Below, piece after piece: positions 24,401 to 34,159 of a stretch of DNA of 64,000 bases. The translations under genes were made by a program, and so were the position numbers. This DNA comes from Incurvaria masculella. Lineage: Eukaryota > Arthropoda > Insecta > Lepidoptera > Incurvariidae. The stretch spans positions 13,787,001 to 13,851,000 of the forward strand of contig OX335645.2 in assembly GCA_946894095.1 (NCBI GenBank), in the 5' to 3' direction. The notes under the pieces are model-generated. The model was not told where the DNA came from, searched no databases, and saw only the letters and a program-made list of their open reading frames with translations. Position 1 is the stretch's first letter. Every line of letters starts with the position of its first letter.

Positions 24401-26781
24401 CACAGACAAAGACAGAGGGATGGAGACATACAGACAGACAGAAAATACAAAAATCACATATTATGCAGATGCTAGTAACTTTAAAAGACAATAATCGGAT
24501 GGATTCCTGACTCAAGACTTATTGTATTGATTCAGGCTTGAATGTAAGGAATATCAGCTAAACGCCGTGGTTACAATAAACCTCGGACAACCGGTTGCAA
24601 GCTTTTTGATGGGTTTAACATTTTATGTAACTTCGAACTTTAAATGAGAACTCTGACTACGCCTACTGGTCCCCATAACTCTTGTAAATGTTGAGGCTTT
24701 ATCACCTAACACCATACCTAATATCTAGTAGGTTATATTCATTGGTGCTTGCAATTAGTTTTATAGTGTAAAGTTTTAATTTCATATTATTTTGCGGAGT
24801 AATTAGTATTATTATGTTTTTATTTACTTACAATGTATTTTATATGCATAATATATTGCCTTGGTAATTAAAAGACATAACACTGACTTCTTTATCCGTG
24901 CTAATCTGTACTATGTGGTTCATACTAAAATAGGAATTGTCTATTAAAATTCTAGTTGGCATACCACCGGCACATTACCAAATTTATATGTTACGAGCCT
25001 GCTCACACAAATAAATAATAATCTTAAATAACAGAATCAATGGAAATTCTGAAACAATACCAGAAGCAATTCTGTTCTTTCAACTTTCGTTTTTTTAGTA
25101 GACTTATCTAAATAGGTATTTTTATTTGTATTTTTTTATGCAACCTGACATGGATGGCTAATACCATACAACTACCGTTATATTAGCCCAATACACCACA
25201 TTCCCGAAGGAATTAAGTGCCATGCCAGGACCTTCCCTTTATGAGCACGGCTACATTGCACTGGATGGAAAACACGGATAATTTTTCATTGCCGCTTCAA
25301 CCATCTTTTCATCCAATGCGATGCTACCAACCCGGGCGGGCTTAAACCCTACCTACCTAGTAGGGGAAGGGGACCTACAGTTTTACATGGAATCCGAACC
25401 ATGGAACAGCTCGCATTCGTGACGAAATGCATTTATCGAACTCAGAAACAAGGGTGCATGTCGGGGCGAGGAATTGAACCCAGACCTCTGGTACGCTAGG
25501 CTAGTCCCCGCGCCACTAGGCTACGAGCACTTCTTTGAGAGGCCTAGTTCCGTTTGCCTATTACTGCCTCACAATAAAACCTAGAGTGTTGCCATTAGTT
25601 CATAGATATATGTCTCTTAAATCTCTGTTAAATATATCGACCTATGTGGATTTGCTCGCAAAAATCGATAAATTTAACAACTTTCATATCATGAACGATA
25701 GTTTATCAATTTGTTTGTGCTCCCACTTCAGATTTTATTAAAATACTGGGGTCCGACAGCCCCCACTGCATTAATTTTATACGATTTATACTCATTGATA
25801 CGAATTTCAGAAGTAAAGTGTAGCATTCCTATTACAGATTGCAGATATGGTTCGGTATTAGGGGCAGGATACACACATGAGTATGAAGTAGAATGCCGAT
25901 TATCTTGATCAATTGGGACTGAAGGCCTTGGATAATTAGTCTCTTAGAAAAAGTAACAAAAAAATAAATTACTTTATTCGTTTATTAATTTCTTACATGA
26001 TACAAAATAAAATTCAAGACAAAATTACATACACAGTGTTATGTAGTTACATACACAGTGTGGTAATTCAACATAGGTAGTAAACCTTTCCTGTTGGCGG
26101 TTTGGTGAAGGCGGCACACGTAAAGCCTAGTGAGGTTCTATTTCAAGTTTCTTCAAATTTCATAGAAATACCGTTTGTGCTTTTGAATCTTTGAGGCAAT
26201 TTAATTAATATAAATGACAGAATTTCCTGCTTAGTTTGAACCACATCATAAGTAGGCATGCATTGTATAGCGGAGGAATGCTCAGCGCGCGGTGTGAATG
26301 TGTGCAGGGTATGGCAGAGCAAGTGTACCTTCGTTACCTGCAACGGTGGGGAAAAGACTTCCTGCGGCGGCGGCTCGACTGGACGCTGGACGAGGAGGGA
26401 GGCACTCCGGCGGCGCCGCGTCACGCCGCGCACGCGCTCTGCCCTTGTCAGTACGTCGAGGAAATATTGCGCAACAAGCAACCCAAAGACAGCCGCGCGT
26501 GCTTCCCTCTCTGCAACGATTGGCTGAGGCGGCGCGGTATCGACTGATGTAATGCTGCATTGCAGGAGAGGGCCGCACTATTGTACCTAAGGTACGCGGG
26601 CCGGTGGGGCGCGCAGGCGGCCAAGGGAAGAATAAAGTTGTCGGGCGGGAGGGGCGGGGGCCGGCACGGGGAGGTGTTCCTGTGCCCGTGTCAGTTCATC
26701 GAGGAGCACCTGCAGTGCAAGCCGCCGCGCGGGATCGCCAAGTTCTTCTCGCTGCCCGACCAGGCCGTGCAAGTCGTGTGA
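12471..26781 (+). CDS. TMEM268: TMEM268-like two-pass membrane protein (five coding exons, alternative last exon)
   Basis: Exons: 12471-12759, 17016-17203, 18193-18486, 21088-21306, then either 26308-26547 or 26566-26781. Phases agree throughout (first junction phase 1, GG|T; the rest phase 0), giving 409 or 401 residues. Residues 1-85 are acidic, Pro/Ser-rich and probably disordered. The conserved part starts at NVFINDVIVSLTYMF, includes LTVEEYVHALELLVHDVRF just before the membrane, and has two hydrophobic helices at about 188-208 (VLLCWITLAFLVLLALLFSG) and 212-235. After them come HKVNLCFLYLDAAPCIAHL and a C-terminal CPCQ(Y/F)(V/I)EE motif that matches the PCPCQLIE end of vertebrate TMEM268 (C9orf91). 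The family function is poorly known. An acceptor TTCCCGCAG at 12409 suggests an upstream non-coding exon. The donor of exon 3 (GTGCAT) is weak. Assignment rests on order and spacing of these motifs. Confidence 0.78.
12913..14170. mobile_element. Inverted-repeat element with about 144-bp arms, right arm split by a LINE
   Basis: Left arm 12913-13056 matches, inverted, 13493-13565 plus 14100-14170. Shared landmarks are AATTTACAAGAGTGCGCC, GCTGGATATCAGGGATGGTA and GGTCAAGGAACATGGGCGCG. The interior holds a 34-bp direct repeat (13380-13413 and 13454-13487, GCGTCGGAATACAGAACG). No transposase seen, so probably a non-autonomous DNA element. It lies in intron 1 of the TMEM268-like gene. Confidence 0.7.
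13566..14094 (-). mobile_element. 5'-truncated LINE with reverse-transcriptase C-terminal remnant
   Basis: Minus-strand reading gives YAYQIWSPYFKKDIDLLERV, RRATK, YETRLDKLGLTTLQERRERG, RGHSKKL and VVESWNSLPSEVVNA, the typical downstream part of CR1/Jockey-like reverse transcriptases. The ORF ends near 13643 and is followed by GCGCATCAGCTTAAAGCTGC and an (ATA)n tail, the 3' end of the element. It is flanked by AAAAT at 13561-13565 and 14095-14099 (target duplication). 5' truncated, so inactive. It sits in the right arm of an inverted-repeat element. Confidence 0.8.
14401..15084 (+). mobile_element. Non-autonomous hAT element with 8-bp target duplication
   Basis: Ends are inverted repeats TAGGGAATGCAATCCCGA and TCGGGATTGCATTCCCTA. 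Perfect 8-base direct repeats GTTGTGAC flank it at 14393-14400 and 15085-15092, the hallmark of hAT insertion. Sub-terminal sequence is rich in CGGGATCCCG-like palindromes. The interior keeps the end of a hAT transposase (next entry). Confidence 0.9.
14562..14783 (+). pseudogene. hAT transposase C-terminal (dimerisation domain) fragment
   Basis: A 73-residue reading frame with LPTSVESERAFSEAGYIATD, then RCPLADDTINTLCFLRSHF: the hATC dimerisation motif (SxERxFSxAG and the L.FL pattern). The catalytic DDE part and zinc finger are gone, so this is a deletion derivative. The frame is closed by TAG at 14532 just upstream. Confidence 0.8.
15624..15905 (+). mobile_element. 5'-truncated SINE copy
   Basis: Starts at CTCCATGGTTCGGAGCCCAT and runs to TTGCATAAAAAAA, nearly identical to the copy at 9187-9511 from that point. 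In intron 1 of the TMEM268-like gene. Confidence 0.7.
16308..16945 (-). mobile_element. Diverged SINE copy with interrupting sequence
   Basis: 16308-16490 matches the SINE body on the minus strand (GTGCCATGCCAGGACCTTCC seen on plus). 16905-16945 matches the next body segment (GGGTCCTACGGTTTTAC). About 400 bases of unrelated sequence lie between. Confidence 0.45.
17516..17940. mobile_element. MITE family H copy interrupted by a family G element
   Basis: Left 17516-17631 (TGTCACCTAATTTGGCGTTT) and right from 17793 (TCTGATTTGACAGTTTACTC) match the uninterrupted copy at 30388-30732. The right terminus is eroded. Intron 2 of the TMEM268-like gene. Confidence 0.7.
17632..17792. mobile_element. Palindromic MITE family G with CRE-like sites, TSD CTGAG
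   Basis: 161 bp, starting GCTGAAATAAATAGTCG and ending CGACTATTTATCTCAGC, arms over 60 bases. CTGAG repeats at 17627-17631 and 17793-17797. Each arm contains TGACGTCA, the cAMP response element core. Confidence 0.8.
18573..18715 (+). repeat. Family I repeat (also at 42455-42590 and, reversed, 43297-43385)
   Basis: Shared landmarks ATGGTATGTTT, CCAGCCTTGCAGTATATTCA, GGCTCTTTCTTTAATTAATG and TGTCCTTGCTTCAC. Begins about 85 bases after the exon 3 donor of the TMEM268-like gene. Confidence 0.6.
19207..19518. mobile_element. Inverted-repeat MITE, ends TTAGGGCTGATTTTTCAAT
   Basis: 312 bp with ends TTAGGGCTGATTTTTCAATG and ATTGAAAAATCAGCCCTAA and further pairing (GTCTGATAAA / TTTATCAGAC). No ORF. 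Intron 3 of the TMEM268-like gene. Confidence 0.7.
19958..20015. repeat. Perfect 25-bp hairpin
   Basis: ACCCGCCTAAACAGCTACCA at 19958 pairs exactly with TGGTAGCTGTTTAGGCGGGT ending at 20015; loop of 8 bases. The preceding ACTAGCGACCCGCC is typical of a common lepidopteran repeat end. Confidence 0.7.
20060..20605 (-). mobile_element. TTAA-family B element, reversed and diverged
   Basis: Plus strand reads GGTGGCCCATCCCGCTCAAC through TTGTACCGTGCCCGCGAATG; the end is eroded. Intron 3 of the TMEM268-like gene. Confidence 0.6.
20716..20960 (+). mobile_element. 5S-rRNA-headed SINE copy
   Basis: Head has GATTAAGCAACTATGAGAGC and TTCTAGATGGGTGAC, matching the A-box, intermediate element and C-box region of 5S rRNA. 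It continues into GGTGGTAGGGTTAATCCC and TGGTACCATCACATTGAATG, the same body as the tRNA-headed SINE. Confidence 0.55.
21274..22349 (+). repeat. Tandem copies of an exon tail plus splice donor (TMEM268-like exon 4)
   Basis: The last 33 bases of exon 4 (GSGATRLSRKQ) and the start of the intron are copied at least five times downstream. Units start at 21274 (the real exon end), 21367, 21445, 21519, 22220 and 22321; spacing is about 74-101 bases once the inserted K element is removed. Unit 21367-21399 is intact: acceptor-like CGTCCAG, 33 bases coding GSGATRLSHKQ, donor GTACCC. Unit 21445-21477 has lost its GT. Unit 21519-21549 lost two bases but keeps GTACCT. Unit 22220-22252 has an in-frame TAG but keeps GTACGC. 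Unit 22321-22349 is decayed with GTATTT. Spacers are rich in CACA and pyrimidines. Confidence 0.8.
21597..22213. mobile_element. Family K element inserted in the tandem exon-tail repeat
   Basis: GCAGTCCGATTTGAACCATT at the left and TTTACAGTTCAAAACC at the right, flanked by CTAG on each side (ATCTAGG, CCTAGTG). Reverse of the copy at 420-853 with extra sequence at about 21650-21840. Confidence 0.55.
22543..22604. repeat. Imperfect 23-bp hairpin
   Basis: CCACACCGCTGCAGAAATGC pairs with GCATTTCCGCAGCGCTGTGG with two mismatches; loop of 16 bases. Intron 4 of the TMEM268-like gene. Confidence 0.6.
23344..23816. mobile_element. Non-autonomous element, ends ATACACGGTGTTAA
   Basis: Inverted ends ATACACGGTGTTAA and TTAACACCGTGTAT, 473 bp, resembling the CACCGTGT ends of the mariner-type element at 32600. 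No transposase recognised. Confidence 0.6.
23817..25129. other. Intron 4 of the TMEM268-like gene, unrecognised part
   Basis: AT-rich sequence with no repeat family or reading frame I can support. Confidence 0.5.
25130..25532 (-). mobile_element. Full-length tRNA-headed SINE
   Basis: Minus strand. Head at 25532-25460 has an A-box-like TAGCCTAGTGGCG (25523-25511) and a B-box GGTTCAATTCC (25480-25470), spaced as in a tRNA-derived Pol III promoter. The body follows (CCATGGTTCGGATTCCATG, TGGTATTAGCCATCCATGTC) and it ends TTGCATAAAAAAA. It is a SINE head, not a tRNA gene: the acceptor arm is not formed. Confidence 0.8.
26308..26547 (+). CDS. TMEM268-like gene, alternative terminal exon A
   Basis: Opens after acceptor GTGTGCAG in phase 0 and ends with its own TGA at 26545-26547. 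It encodes 79 residues beginning GMAEQVYLRYLQRWGKDFLR and containing ALCPCQYVEEILRNKQP near the middle, then a unique Cys-rich tail ending RRRGID. It is homologous to the exon that follows 18 bases later, so the two cannot both end the same mRNA. Confidence 0.65.
   Translation, partial: GMAEQVYLRYLQRWGKDFLRRRLDWTLDEEGGTPAAPRHAAHALCPCQYVEEILRNKQPKDSRACFPLCNDWLRRRGID
26566..26781 (+). CDS. TMEM268-like gene, alternative terminal exon B
   Basis: Opens after acceptor GCATTGCAG in phase 0 and ends with TGA at 26779-26781. It encodes 71 residues beginning ERAALLYLRYAGRWGAQAAK and containing VFLCPCQFIEEHLQCKPPRG. It aligns with exon A over the YLRY..RW start and the LCPCQ..EE motif but differs elsewhere, with a Gly-rich insert (SGGRGGGRHGE). 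Very GC-rich. Confidence 0.65.
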   Translation, partial: ERAALLYLRYAGRWGAQAAKGRIKLSGGRGGGRHGEVFLCPCQFIEEHLQCKPPRGIAKFFSLPDQAVQVV

Positions 26782-27006
26782 AGTCGCCTCCCCCTGCCCG
26801 CGACCCCATGCTGTCCGCTCATCCACACTATTCCAAATCCGTCCATCACCTTAATAAGGCAATAAGTATTTTATTTATTTTAAAAAACATATCTATGTAC
26901 ATCAAATTATTTTATTATAATCTATAAGAGAAAAATCACACTCAAAGCAATGGTTGTAGATATTGTATAGTGGTAAGTGAGAAAGTATTTTATTAGCAGC
27001 TGTTAA

Positions 27007-27366
27007 GAACGGCCTGTAAGCTATGCTCCCCATACGAACGTAGTTTACTAATCATTTGGAAACTGCTATTCCAATTAAATTGATATTTAATATTTAATAT
27101 TAGGTAACAAATATCTGTGTCTGCATGCTTTTGTTTTTTTGAAAAAACCAAACCAAATCAAATGAATGCAAAAAGAAAATCTTCATACGAATTTTGTTTT
27201 CTCTGTGGTTTTAACCAGAATACATTTACCGAAAAAACAAAGGCATGCAGACACAGATATTTGTAGCCTAATATTAGATACCAAATATCAAGTAAGTTGG
27301 AACAGTGGTTTTCAAATCATTACGTTTGTATGGGAGGCGAAATTTTCAGGTGCTTACGGGCCGCCC
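27007..27366 (-). mobile_element. TTAA-family C element, solitary and reversed
   Basis: TTAA at 27003-27006 and 27367-27370. Interior contains TCTGTGTCTGCATGC and its inverted partner, as in the array copies. About 200 bases after the TMEM268-like stop codon. Confidence 0.7.
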
Positions 27367-27370
27367 TTAA

Positions 27371-30300
27371 ATGAAATGGCCGTAACATAAAATTAGCACA
27401 TGTTTGGAGCTGTAGTCATTCATATACTGTTAAACATTCCGTCCTTAACTTATGAAAATGTACTTAATGTTTTACAAATCATAATAGTTTTACAATAAAT
27501 TATGAGAATATTTTATTTCTATACATGTTATAATATATCTAGTTACTTACTTATTAAAAAAAAAATTTGGATGTATGCATTTTCTTGAAAATCCTTTTAG
27601 TAATTTTATTTTAAAGTATTGCCCCATACTGGAGTATCTCCTATAACGGAACTAATAAACATAAAATCTGTTTATGGCTAGATAGCCTTGATAAAAAAAA
27701 GTATGCTATCTTAAGCAAGTGATATCAAATAAAGTAAGACTTGCTGTTTCTACCGCCTAGCATAACTATGCCTAATCTAACTCATGCTTAACGCAAAAGG
27801 GTCCCACGCAAAAGTGGTTGAACTGAAATACTGTCTTTGCAACTGTTTCAACACACATTTTGCCAGTTGCTAGAAAACCGTCTCCTCATTCATTTATCAT
27901 AATTATAGTTTAAGATGGTGGACACTAAACAAAATCAGTGTATGTACTCATGAAGCGAACATGAGTTAAATTCCAGATGAAAGTGAAAAATGTATGCTTA
28001 GCTTTCGCACGACATCATCTCTTATAAAAAATATATAGGGTCTACACTAGGGTGACTCTGAAAAAGTTTAACGTGAGAAGCTGTAATTCCATGAGTAAGA
28101 AAGTTTGTCACTGAATCACCGGCGAATGTAAATTTCAAGATTAGCCCCCCCTAAAAATGGTGTTAAGTAGACTATAGTCCCACACACGTTATTTTACGCC
28201 TGGCTGAGGGCACCACTGTCTTGAGTTACCACATGAAAAAAAATCCCCCATCGATAGGCAAAATATTTCCAGCCTGTGCTATAAGAAAAAAAATTTATGA
28301 AATGAAAATTACTATTTTAGATTATTCAAAATATAACTAAATTTGATGTTTCAACATTTTAATAAAAAATGGGGGTTGTAGAAGTCGGGTTACTTACTAC
28401 CGCTAGTTTGGTTTTCTTGAACTCTATGAAGAAAATAAACCTCAACGTCAATCCCGGAGGTTATAACTCTGTCAAACGATATTTTTTGCCATCCAATTTA
28501 GATTAGACATACAGTATTTTTTTATTTCGTTATAATCTAATAAGGAGTTTTCGAGTACAACTCGCGATAGTATGAAACCACTAATACTACTACCCTTCCG
28601 GCAAAACGGCGTGAAGGTATGTATGTATGTATGGCTAACCAAAACCACAAACATATCTTCATAAACTAATAATTACTTAACAAAAAATACCCTCAGCTTA
28701 AAATTAATATGCAGTGCGTAACTAGCATTGTTATAATGGCAACACATCCCCGTACCGCAAAGATGACAGAAAGATGGCGACCGTTTAGTACCGATTTTGG
28801 CCACGCGCAAAAAGAGCTATGTGGCACTCTAACATAGTTCTGTGTGTGCCTAAGCTACTTCTTTTTTCCTTCCTTGACTTTGGCGCACGCAACATATGCT
28901 AGAAACTGCGTCATTTTATGTTTTTATTGCGCAGTTGGAAAGTATGGAGTAAACCACAAAATTGTTAAACTAAAAAAACAGACTTGAGAAAGACTACACA
29001 ATCCAAAATTGTGTGGAATTTACCTCAGCTGATGTTGGGCTGAACGATTTCTTGGATATTAAATGAGTTTCGGAATACAATCTTTCACATCCTTAGAGTT
29101 TAAATTTCGTCACAAAAGGATGGATTGGATGCTTAACTTTAACCAGAAAATTCTCCATATTTTAAGCCGGGTAGGCTTGTATTGAAAAAAAAAACTTGGC
29201 AAAGAAAAATATATTTTTAATAAAAACTTGAATCTCAATAAATTATAATATCATAACAAATACATTGCCTAAAACTGAATAGTGGTGCGGCAAGACTTGT
29301 AAATTTCTCTTCCGAATTTCCCTATATTCCGGAAGGTCACAATAATGTAAATGGCTGAATAGATTGGTTATACAAAATAGATGTTATGTACCTGCTGATT
29401 AATACACCGATTGTCGAGAAATAATTATTACAAATAAAATAATAAATATTTGTTCAGTTTTGGTATCACTAAGCAAGTATGTACTAATACTTTCATGCTT
29501 CGTTATTTGCAGCCATTTACCTTATCACACCATTATCACACATTTTATCACAATAATTACTTTTTCAGGAGCCTTGCCTGCGTAAAGCAACCACTTGGCG
29601 CAGGCAGACTTTCTTTATCACAGTCTTTATCCTGTGAACCGAGTTTCAGCCATTTACGTTATCGTTACCATTTTTGTCGTGACCTCCTAGTCTACTACAC
29701 ATAATGTTGCAGGGTAAAGGGATATATTAATAAATGGGCTAAAATATTAATTTAATTTAAAATAAACATTTTTAACTGAAGATTATATTACTAACCTTAT
29801 TTTACAGAATGTTACGAAAGTTTATGTATGGTGGAACAACTGGTCTAACGCTATATTTAACACAAATATATTGGTTCATAGCATATCTACCTGTATCTGC
29901 TGACCATCAAATGTCAGGTTACATAAGAAGACTTCAACATACTTCCTATGAGAAATAACAATAATTACATAATGTTTTTTCATTTATAAAAACGAACCAA
30001 TATGATATACCAAATTTGCATCCCTTTCTCTTTGACTAGTGATAACAAATCAATCTGTTCTAGGGACAAGATCCACGAAGAAGTAAACTTTTGGCAAAAA
30101 TGTCAGACAGTAAATCACTAGACTTTAAGCGGACAAATGGAAAGGCCCGCCATAGGCCTGTTGCAGTGCTCAACAGATAAAAGGTTTGTTGCGTGCTGTA
30201 GTGTGTAAAAAAAATATGGAGATCTATGGCATGATTTTTCTAATTCGAATGGGTACTGTCATTTGTCATCAACGCATGCATCAGGTCAGTCCTCGTGCAG

Positions 30301-30387
30301 GTACATGCATCGAAGCATTCAGTTCTCCACTGACAAACACTGTCTGTACAAATTCATAACCTCATCAATATTGTGAATTCAGAGCCG
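27371..30387. other. Intergenic region without recognised genes
   Basis: Only a family J fragment (28035-28140) is recognised. Short frames such as 29450-29704 look random. Confidence 0.5.
28035..28140. repeat. Family J fragment
   Basis: ACACTAGGGTGACTCTG and TGAATCACCGGCGAATG. Confidence 0.4.
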
Positions 30388-30732
30388 GTAGTCTCAGTTG
30401 TCACCTAAATTGGCGATTACGGCAAACCAATCGACTGGCGTTTTCAAATGTATGGAGAAATTGAAGGGCGCGCGCAGTGGACGTTAATCTAACTAACATT
30501 TGCGAGTCCGAGCTTGATTTGACAGCTTACTCAACAATGCCGTAAATACGTCGACGTTGGCGTTTACGTCGACTCCGCGTTTTCATACAAATCGGAAGTC
30601 CGAGTATGACTTTGACAGCTTGAAGAAGTAAAACCACAGAATATCTAGCAAAAGGTTGTATGGAGTTGACGGAAAATGCTAGTCGATCGGTTTGCCGTAA
30701 ACGCCAATTTAGGTGAGAACTCAGACTGACCA
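30388..30732. mobile_element. MITE family H, uninterrupted copy
   Basis: Inverted ends: GTCACCTAAATTGGCG with GGCAAACCAATCGAC on the left, and TCGGTTTGCCGTAAACGCC with AATTTAGGTGA on the right. About 345 bp. Confidence 0.7.
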
Positions 30733-32011
30733 CTCTGGCCATGATCGGTGTACTTACAATACTTATGGAGGGTTTCCTAATACTGAATCAATACATTTTT
30801 AAAAATATGCAAGTCAGCGTCTACATTGACATCAATTTGTCAATATTTATTTCAATTATCGAAAAAGGTGTCCCAAATATTTTAGTCTTAGAAACGTTTC
30901 TTTCAGTCCGTAATTGAATCTTCTCAATTCATGCAAAAAGAGAAATTATTTTCGCAGAAGTGTGCAAAAAATATGTCAGTGAATGGTCAACAGCAGCAAA
31001 AATGTAATCAGCCAAGAGCACTATATAAAAGCACCCAGCTTCATTGATTTTTCAATAAATTTTATTTTCTGATTAGAAACATACATTTCGTATTAAATAA
31101 AAAAATATCTTTATAAATACTTAAAACAATTTGAGCAATACAAATTGACTAAACTATAAATATAATTACAGTATTTATTAGGAAGACGCCTTTTACATCA
31201 AGTGAAGTTATATTATGGATGTTACATATTTTTTTCATTAACAGAACTCTGGTTTTTCCTAATATTCGTACTCATACATGTAAATTCAGCATTCTGATGC
31301 TAACTCGCGAAATATCCACAGATTTCACCATTCCAGCATAAAAGGTTGTAGGTAGTACCTAAAAATACTATAAAGTACTCAATGAAGTGAATATTTTTAA
31401 AGCATTGAGTACTTTGTTGAAGATTTTAAAAACAATACAAGTTGGCAGTTTTAGAAAATTGGAGATAGGGGGTCCCATAGTAGACGTACTAGATGGCATA
31501 TCTCCTTATTTTTTTATCTGAGGTTGCATGGCTCATGCATAATTTCATTCTCACAGCATTGTACCATCGGCAAAATAATTTCAATTGTTTTTTTTTAAAA
31601 AAGGAAGCCAATTCAGTTCAATCAATCGAACCATAGAATGTTCCTTTGGGGTACTAATGCCCACAATTAAAAGACGCCATGCGAAATGTTGCAGCGAAAC
31701 ATCTAAAGGGTAAACCTGAGTGGGCTTGTAGAGCAGTGCCTTGACAGTGTGAAGTGAAAGAGAAGTCGCTTTTGTGTGAGATCCTTTTGATTAACGATAA
31801 CTCGTACACGGAAGCAGTTAGCATATTACCGGTGGTTACCGTATCGCTAATACCAATAGATTTCATTAAAAACAGTGATTTTTTTTAAATGAGACTTACA
31901 AAACCTTTTCACGCATCTCTTAATTGATTCGCGTAAGTACCAAGGTTTAGTGCATAATTATGTACTTCAGCATGACACTCCAATACCTACACATCCTTAC
32001 CGGTTCCTTTC
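30733..32011. other. Intergenic region without recognised genes
   Basis: No family recognised. A 70-codon frame at 31654-31866 (minus) matches nothing I know. Confidence 0.45.
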
Positions 32012-32309
32012 AGGGTTCCGTACCCAAAGGGTGAAAACGGAACCCTATTACTAAGCCTCCGCTGTCCGTCCGTCCGTCCGTCTGTCCGTCTGTCACAGGG
32101 CTGTATCTCAGTAACCGTAACAGATAGACAGCTGAAATTTTCACAGAGTGTGTATTTATTTTGCCGCTATAACAACAAATAGGTAAGATTAAGAAATAAT
32201 TAAAATTAAAGGGGGTCCCCATACAAAAAACGTGATTTTTTTGTATACATTTTTTTACGATGGTACGGAACCCTTCGTGTGCGAGTCCGACTCGCACTTG
32301 GCCGGTTTT
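32012..32309 (+). repeat. Lepidopteran family D repeat
   Basis: GGGTTCCGTACCCAAAGGGT, a (CCGT)n run, then GTACGGAACCCTTCGTG-type 3' part and palindrome GCGAGTCCGACTCGC followed by ACTTGGCCGGTTTT. This repeat is widespread in moth and butterfly introns; its class is not certain from sequence alone. Confidence 0.7.
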
Positions 32310-32599
32310 AGCTTTTTACTTCTGTGGTACATGATAAACAACCATGTACAGGATTGTGCGGGTCTGTAGGCGCGATTAGGAGTATATTATATTTTGTGGT
32401 AATTTCAAAAATATGTAAGGTGTTGGTATCAGGATCTCTCTGTAGAGTTTTATTGTGCGGTTTCTGATTTTTTAATGAATATTAGATAGTTTTTGTTACC
32501 TCACTGCAAAGAAGGCAAATGGTTTTATTAACCGGCTTCAAAAAAAGGAGGAGGTTATCAATTCGTCTGTATGTTTTTTTTTTTGCTTTTTTTTTTATA

Positions 32600-33823
32600 C
32601 ACCGTGTCCGGTATAAGGTTACGAATACTTAAAAGGCAGGTCATATATCCTATCCGTAAGCTCGTCATAACAAAGAAAGTTCGAAAGTAGTAAGTTGAAA
32701 AAATAAAATAAAAATATTATTTATCAGTATACTTGCGCCCTAATAACTACTGCGAGAGCGCTGCGCCATCTTCACCGCGCATCGGTTTAATTTGTTGCAT
32801 CGCGCATCACATTACCACAATACCTAAGATAGTAGGTAGATTATGTACCTTAGGTACTTACGTTTATATTAGGAGAGGGCGGGGGCGGCCCCTTCTAAGC
32901 CCACGCCGCTCGATCTGCCACCACATTCCATTGTTCGTAAACATGCTCTCGTCCGGCCACAACACAGATTCCACAAACATTGGTTGGCGTTGCTGCTGGA
33001 GTGGAAGCCATCGGAAAAAGTTAACTCTCCGAACGTGATCAGCTGGCAGCAGTGCGTGTGTTCTTCTGATTAAATAGGGATGCTGTTTATCACGTTTTAA
33101 CACACTATGAATTGTTGATTTCGATATGTTTAACACTCGTGCGGCTTTTCTTGTACTCGTCCTAGGATGTAGGCGAAAATAATCTATCACTTCTTGAGCG
33201 CGGGGGTTTAACACACCTTCTTGCATAGTTGGTGCTACGGGTCGGTTATCAATAATGCGCTTATTAAGCAGCGGTTATTGTTCTTGAGTCAGCAGGATGA
33301 CGCCTGTTCGGAAACCGATTACGGTAAAAACGTAATGCAGCCAAGGCATTCCCGTGACCCTCCCCATACGTCAATACCATGACTCCATATTCCCGAGCAG
33401 TAAAAACATTCGCGTTCATAGCGAATACGCGACCTTGACACACTTTCGACCGCACAGTTACAAGGCCAAGCAAACACTGACTGCGTTGCAAATTAGTGCG
33501 AGTAGGCATTTTGTCTCAAAGAGACACCGCCTTTGAAGCTGCGCCGCCGCCGCTTCGGGATACTACCATATTCTGTGATACTACCGACAAAGCGAGCAAG
33601 ACAGCCGGGGAACGCACCCCCCCGCCCTTCCGCTCCCCGCCGCCGCCCTGCCATATTTATAGTGCTTTTTCACACTAGAGAAATTCCGCTTTTGCATAAA
33701 GTTGAATTATTTTTTTTCTCGGAAACTATTAGGTATATTTATATAGTTTCTTCGGGAAAGTTGTTTATAATGTTTAGACCTTTCTTAGGTTTAAGTATTC
33801 GGAACCTTATTCTGGACACGGTG
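32600..33823 (-). mobile_element. Tc1/mariner-superfamily element with broken transposase
   Basis: About 34-bp terminal inverted repeats, CACCGTGTCC at each end, flanked by TA at 32598-32599 and 33824-33825. Two minus-strand reading frames encode parts of one transposase. 33509-33264 has the DUF4817-type start EYGVMVLTYGEGHGNALAAL with NRFPNRRHP. 33226-32864 has a helix-turn-helix, TRKAARVLNISKSTIHSVLK, and a first-Asp motif, VLWPDESMFTNNG. Stops separate the two, and sequence after the first catalytic Asp is missing, so the element is dead. Confidence 0.75.
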
Positions 33824-34002
33824 TATATTTGTTACCTCATAACTTTTGCCTGGGTGAACCAATATTGATGATAATTTTTTTAAATTATAGCTAGTGCTTC
33901 CCAAGTGGTCCCATTTTAATTTGGTTAAGTTCTGACAATGATATCCATGAGAAAAGTATTAAGATGTGCGCGACAAATGGACGAATAACTGTTCGTAACT
34001 GT

Positions 34003-34159
34003 TTCCATTTTTGTAGTTACGATTTCTGTTATTTTTTGAGTCGGTGTCAGCCAAGGTTAGGTTAGGTTAGGTTAGGTTAGGTTCTCTTGATTGGCGCAGC
34101 GCGTGCCCGGCTGACGCGGACTCAAAAAATAACAGAAATCGTAACTACAAAAATGGAAA
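34003..34159. mobile_element. Palindromic element with (TTAGG)5 in its centre
   Basis: Arms of about 50 bases: TTCCATTTTTGTAGTTACGA on the left pairs with TCGTAACTACAAAAATGGAA on the right, through GAGTC..GTCAGCC / GGCTGAC..GACTC. Between the arms, 34057-34081 is five perfect copies of TTAGG, the canonical insect telomere repeat. Confidence 0.7.

Noticed and set aside
25460..25532. Possible tRNA gene
   Set aside because: A and B boxes are present but no acceptor stem forms and a SINE body follows.
31654..31866. 70-codon minus-strand frame
   Set aside because: No family recognised, no splice or conservation evidence.
32733..33038. 101-codon plus-strand frame
   Set aside because: Antisense of the broken transposase at 32864-33226.
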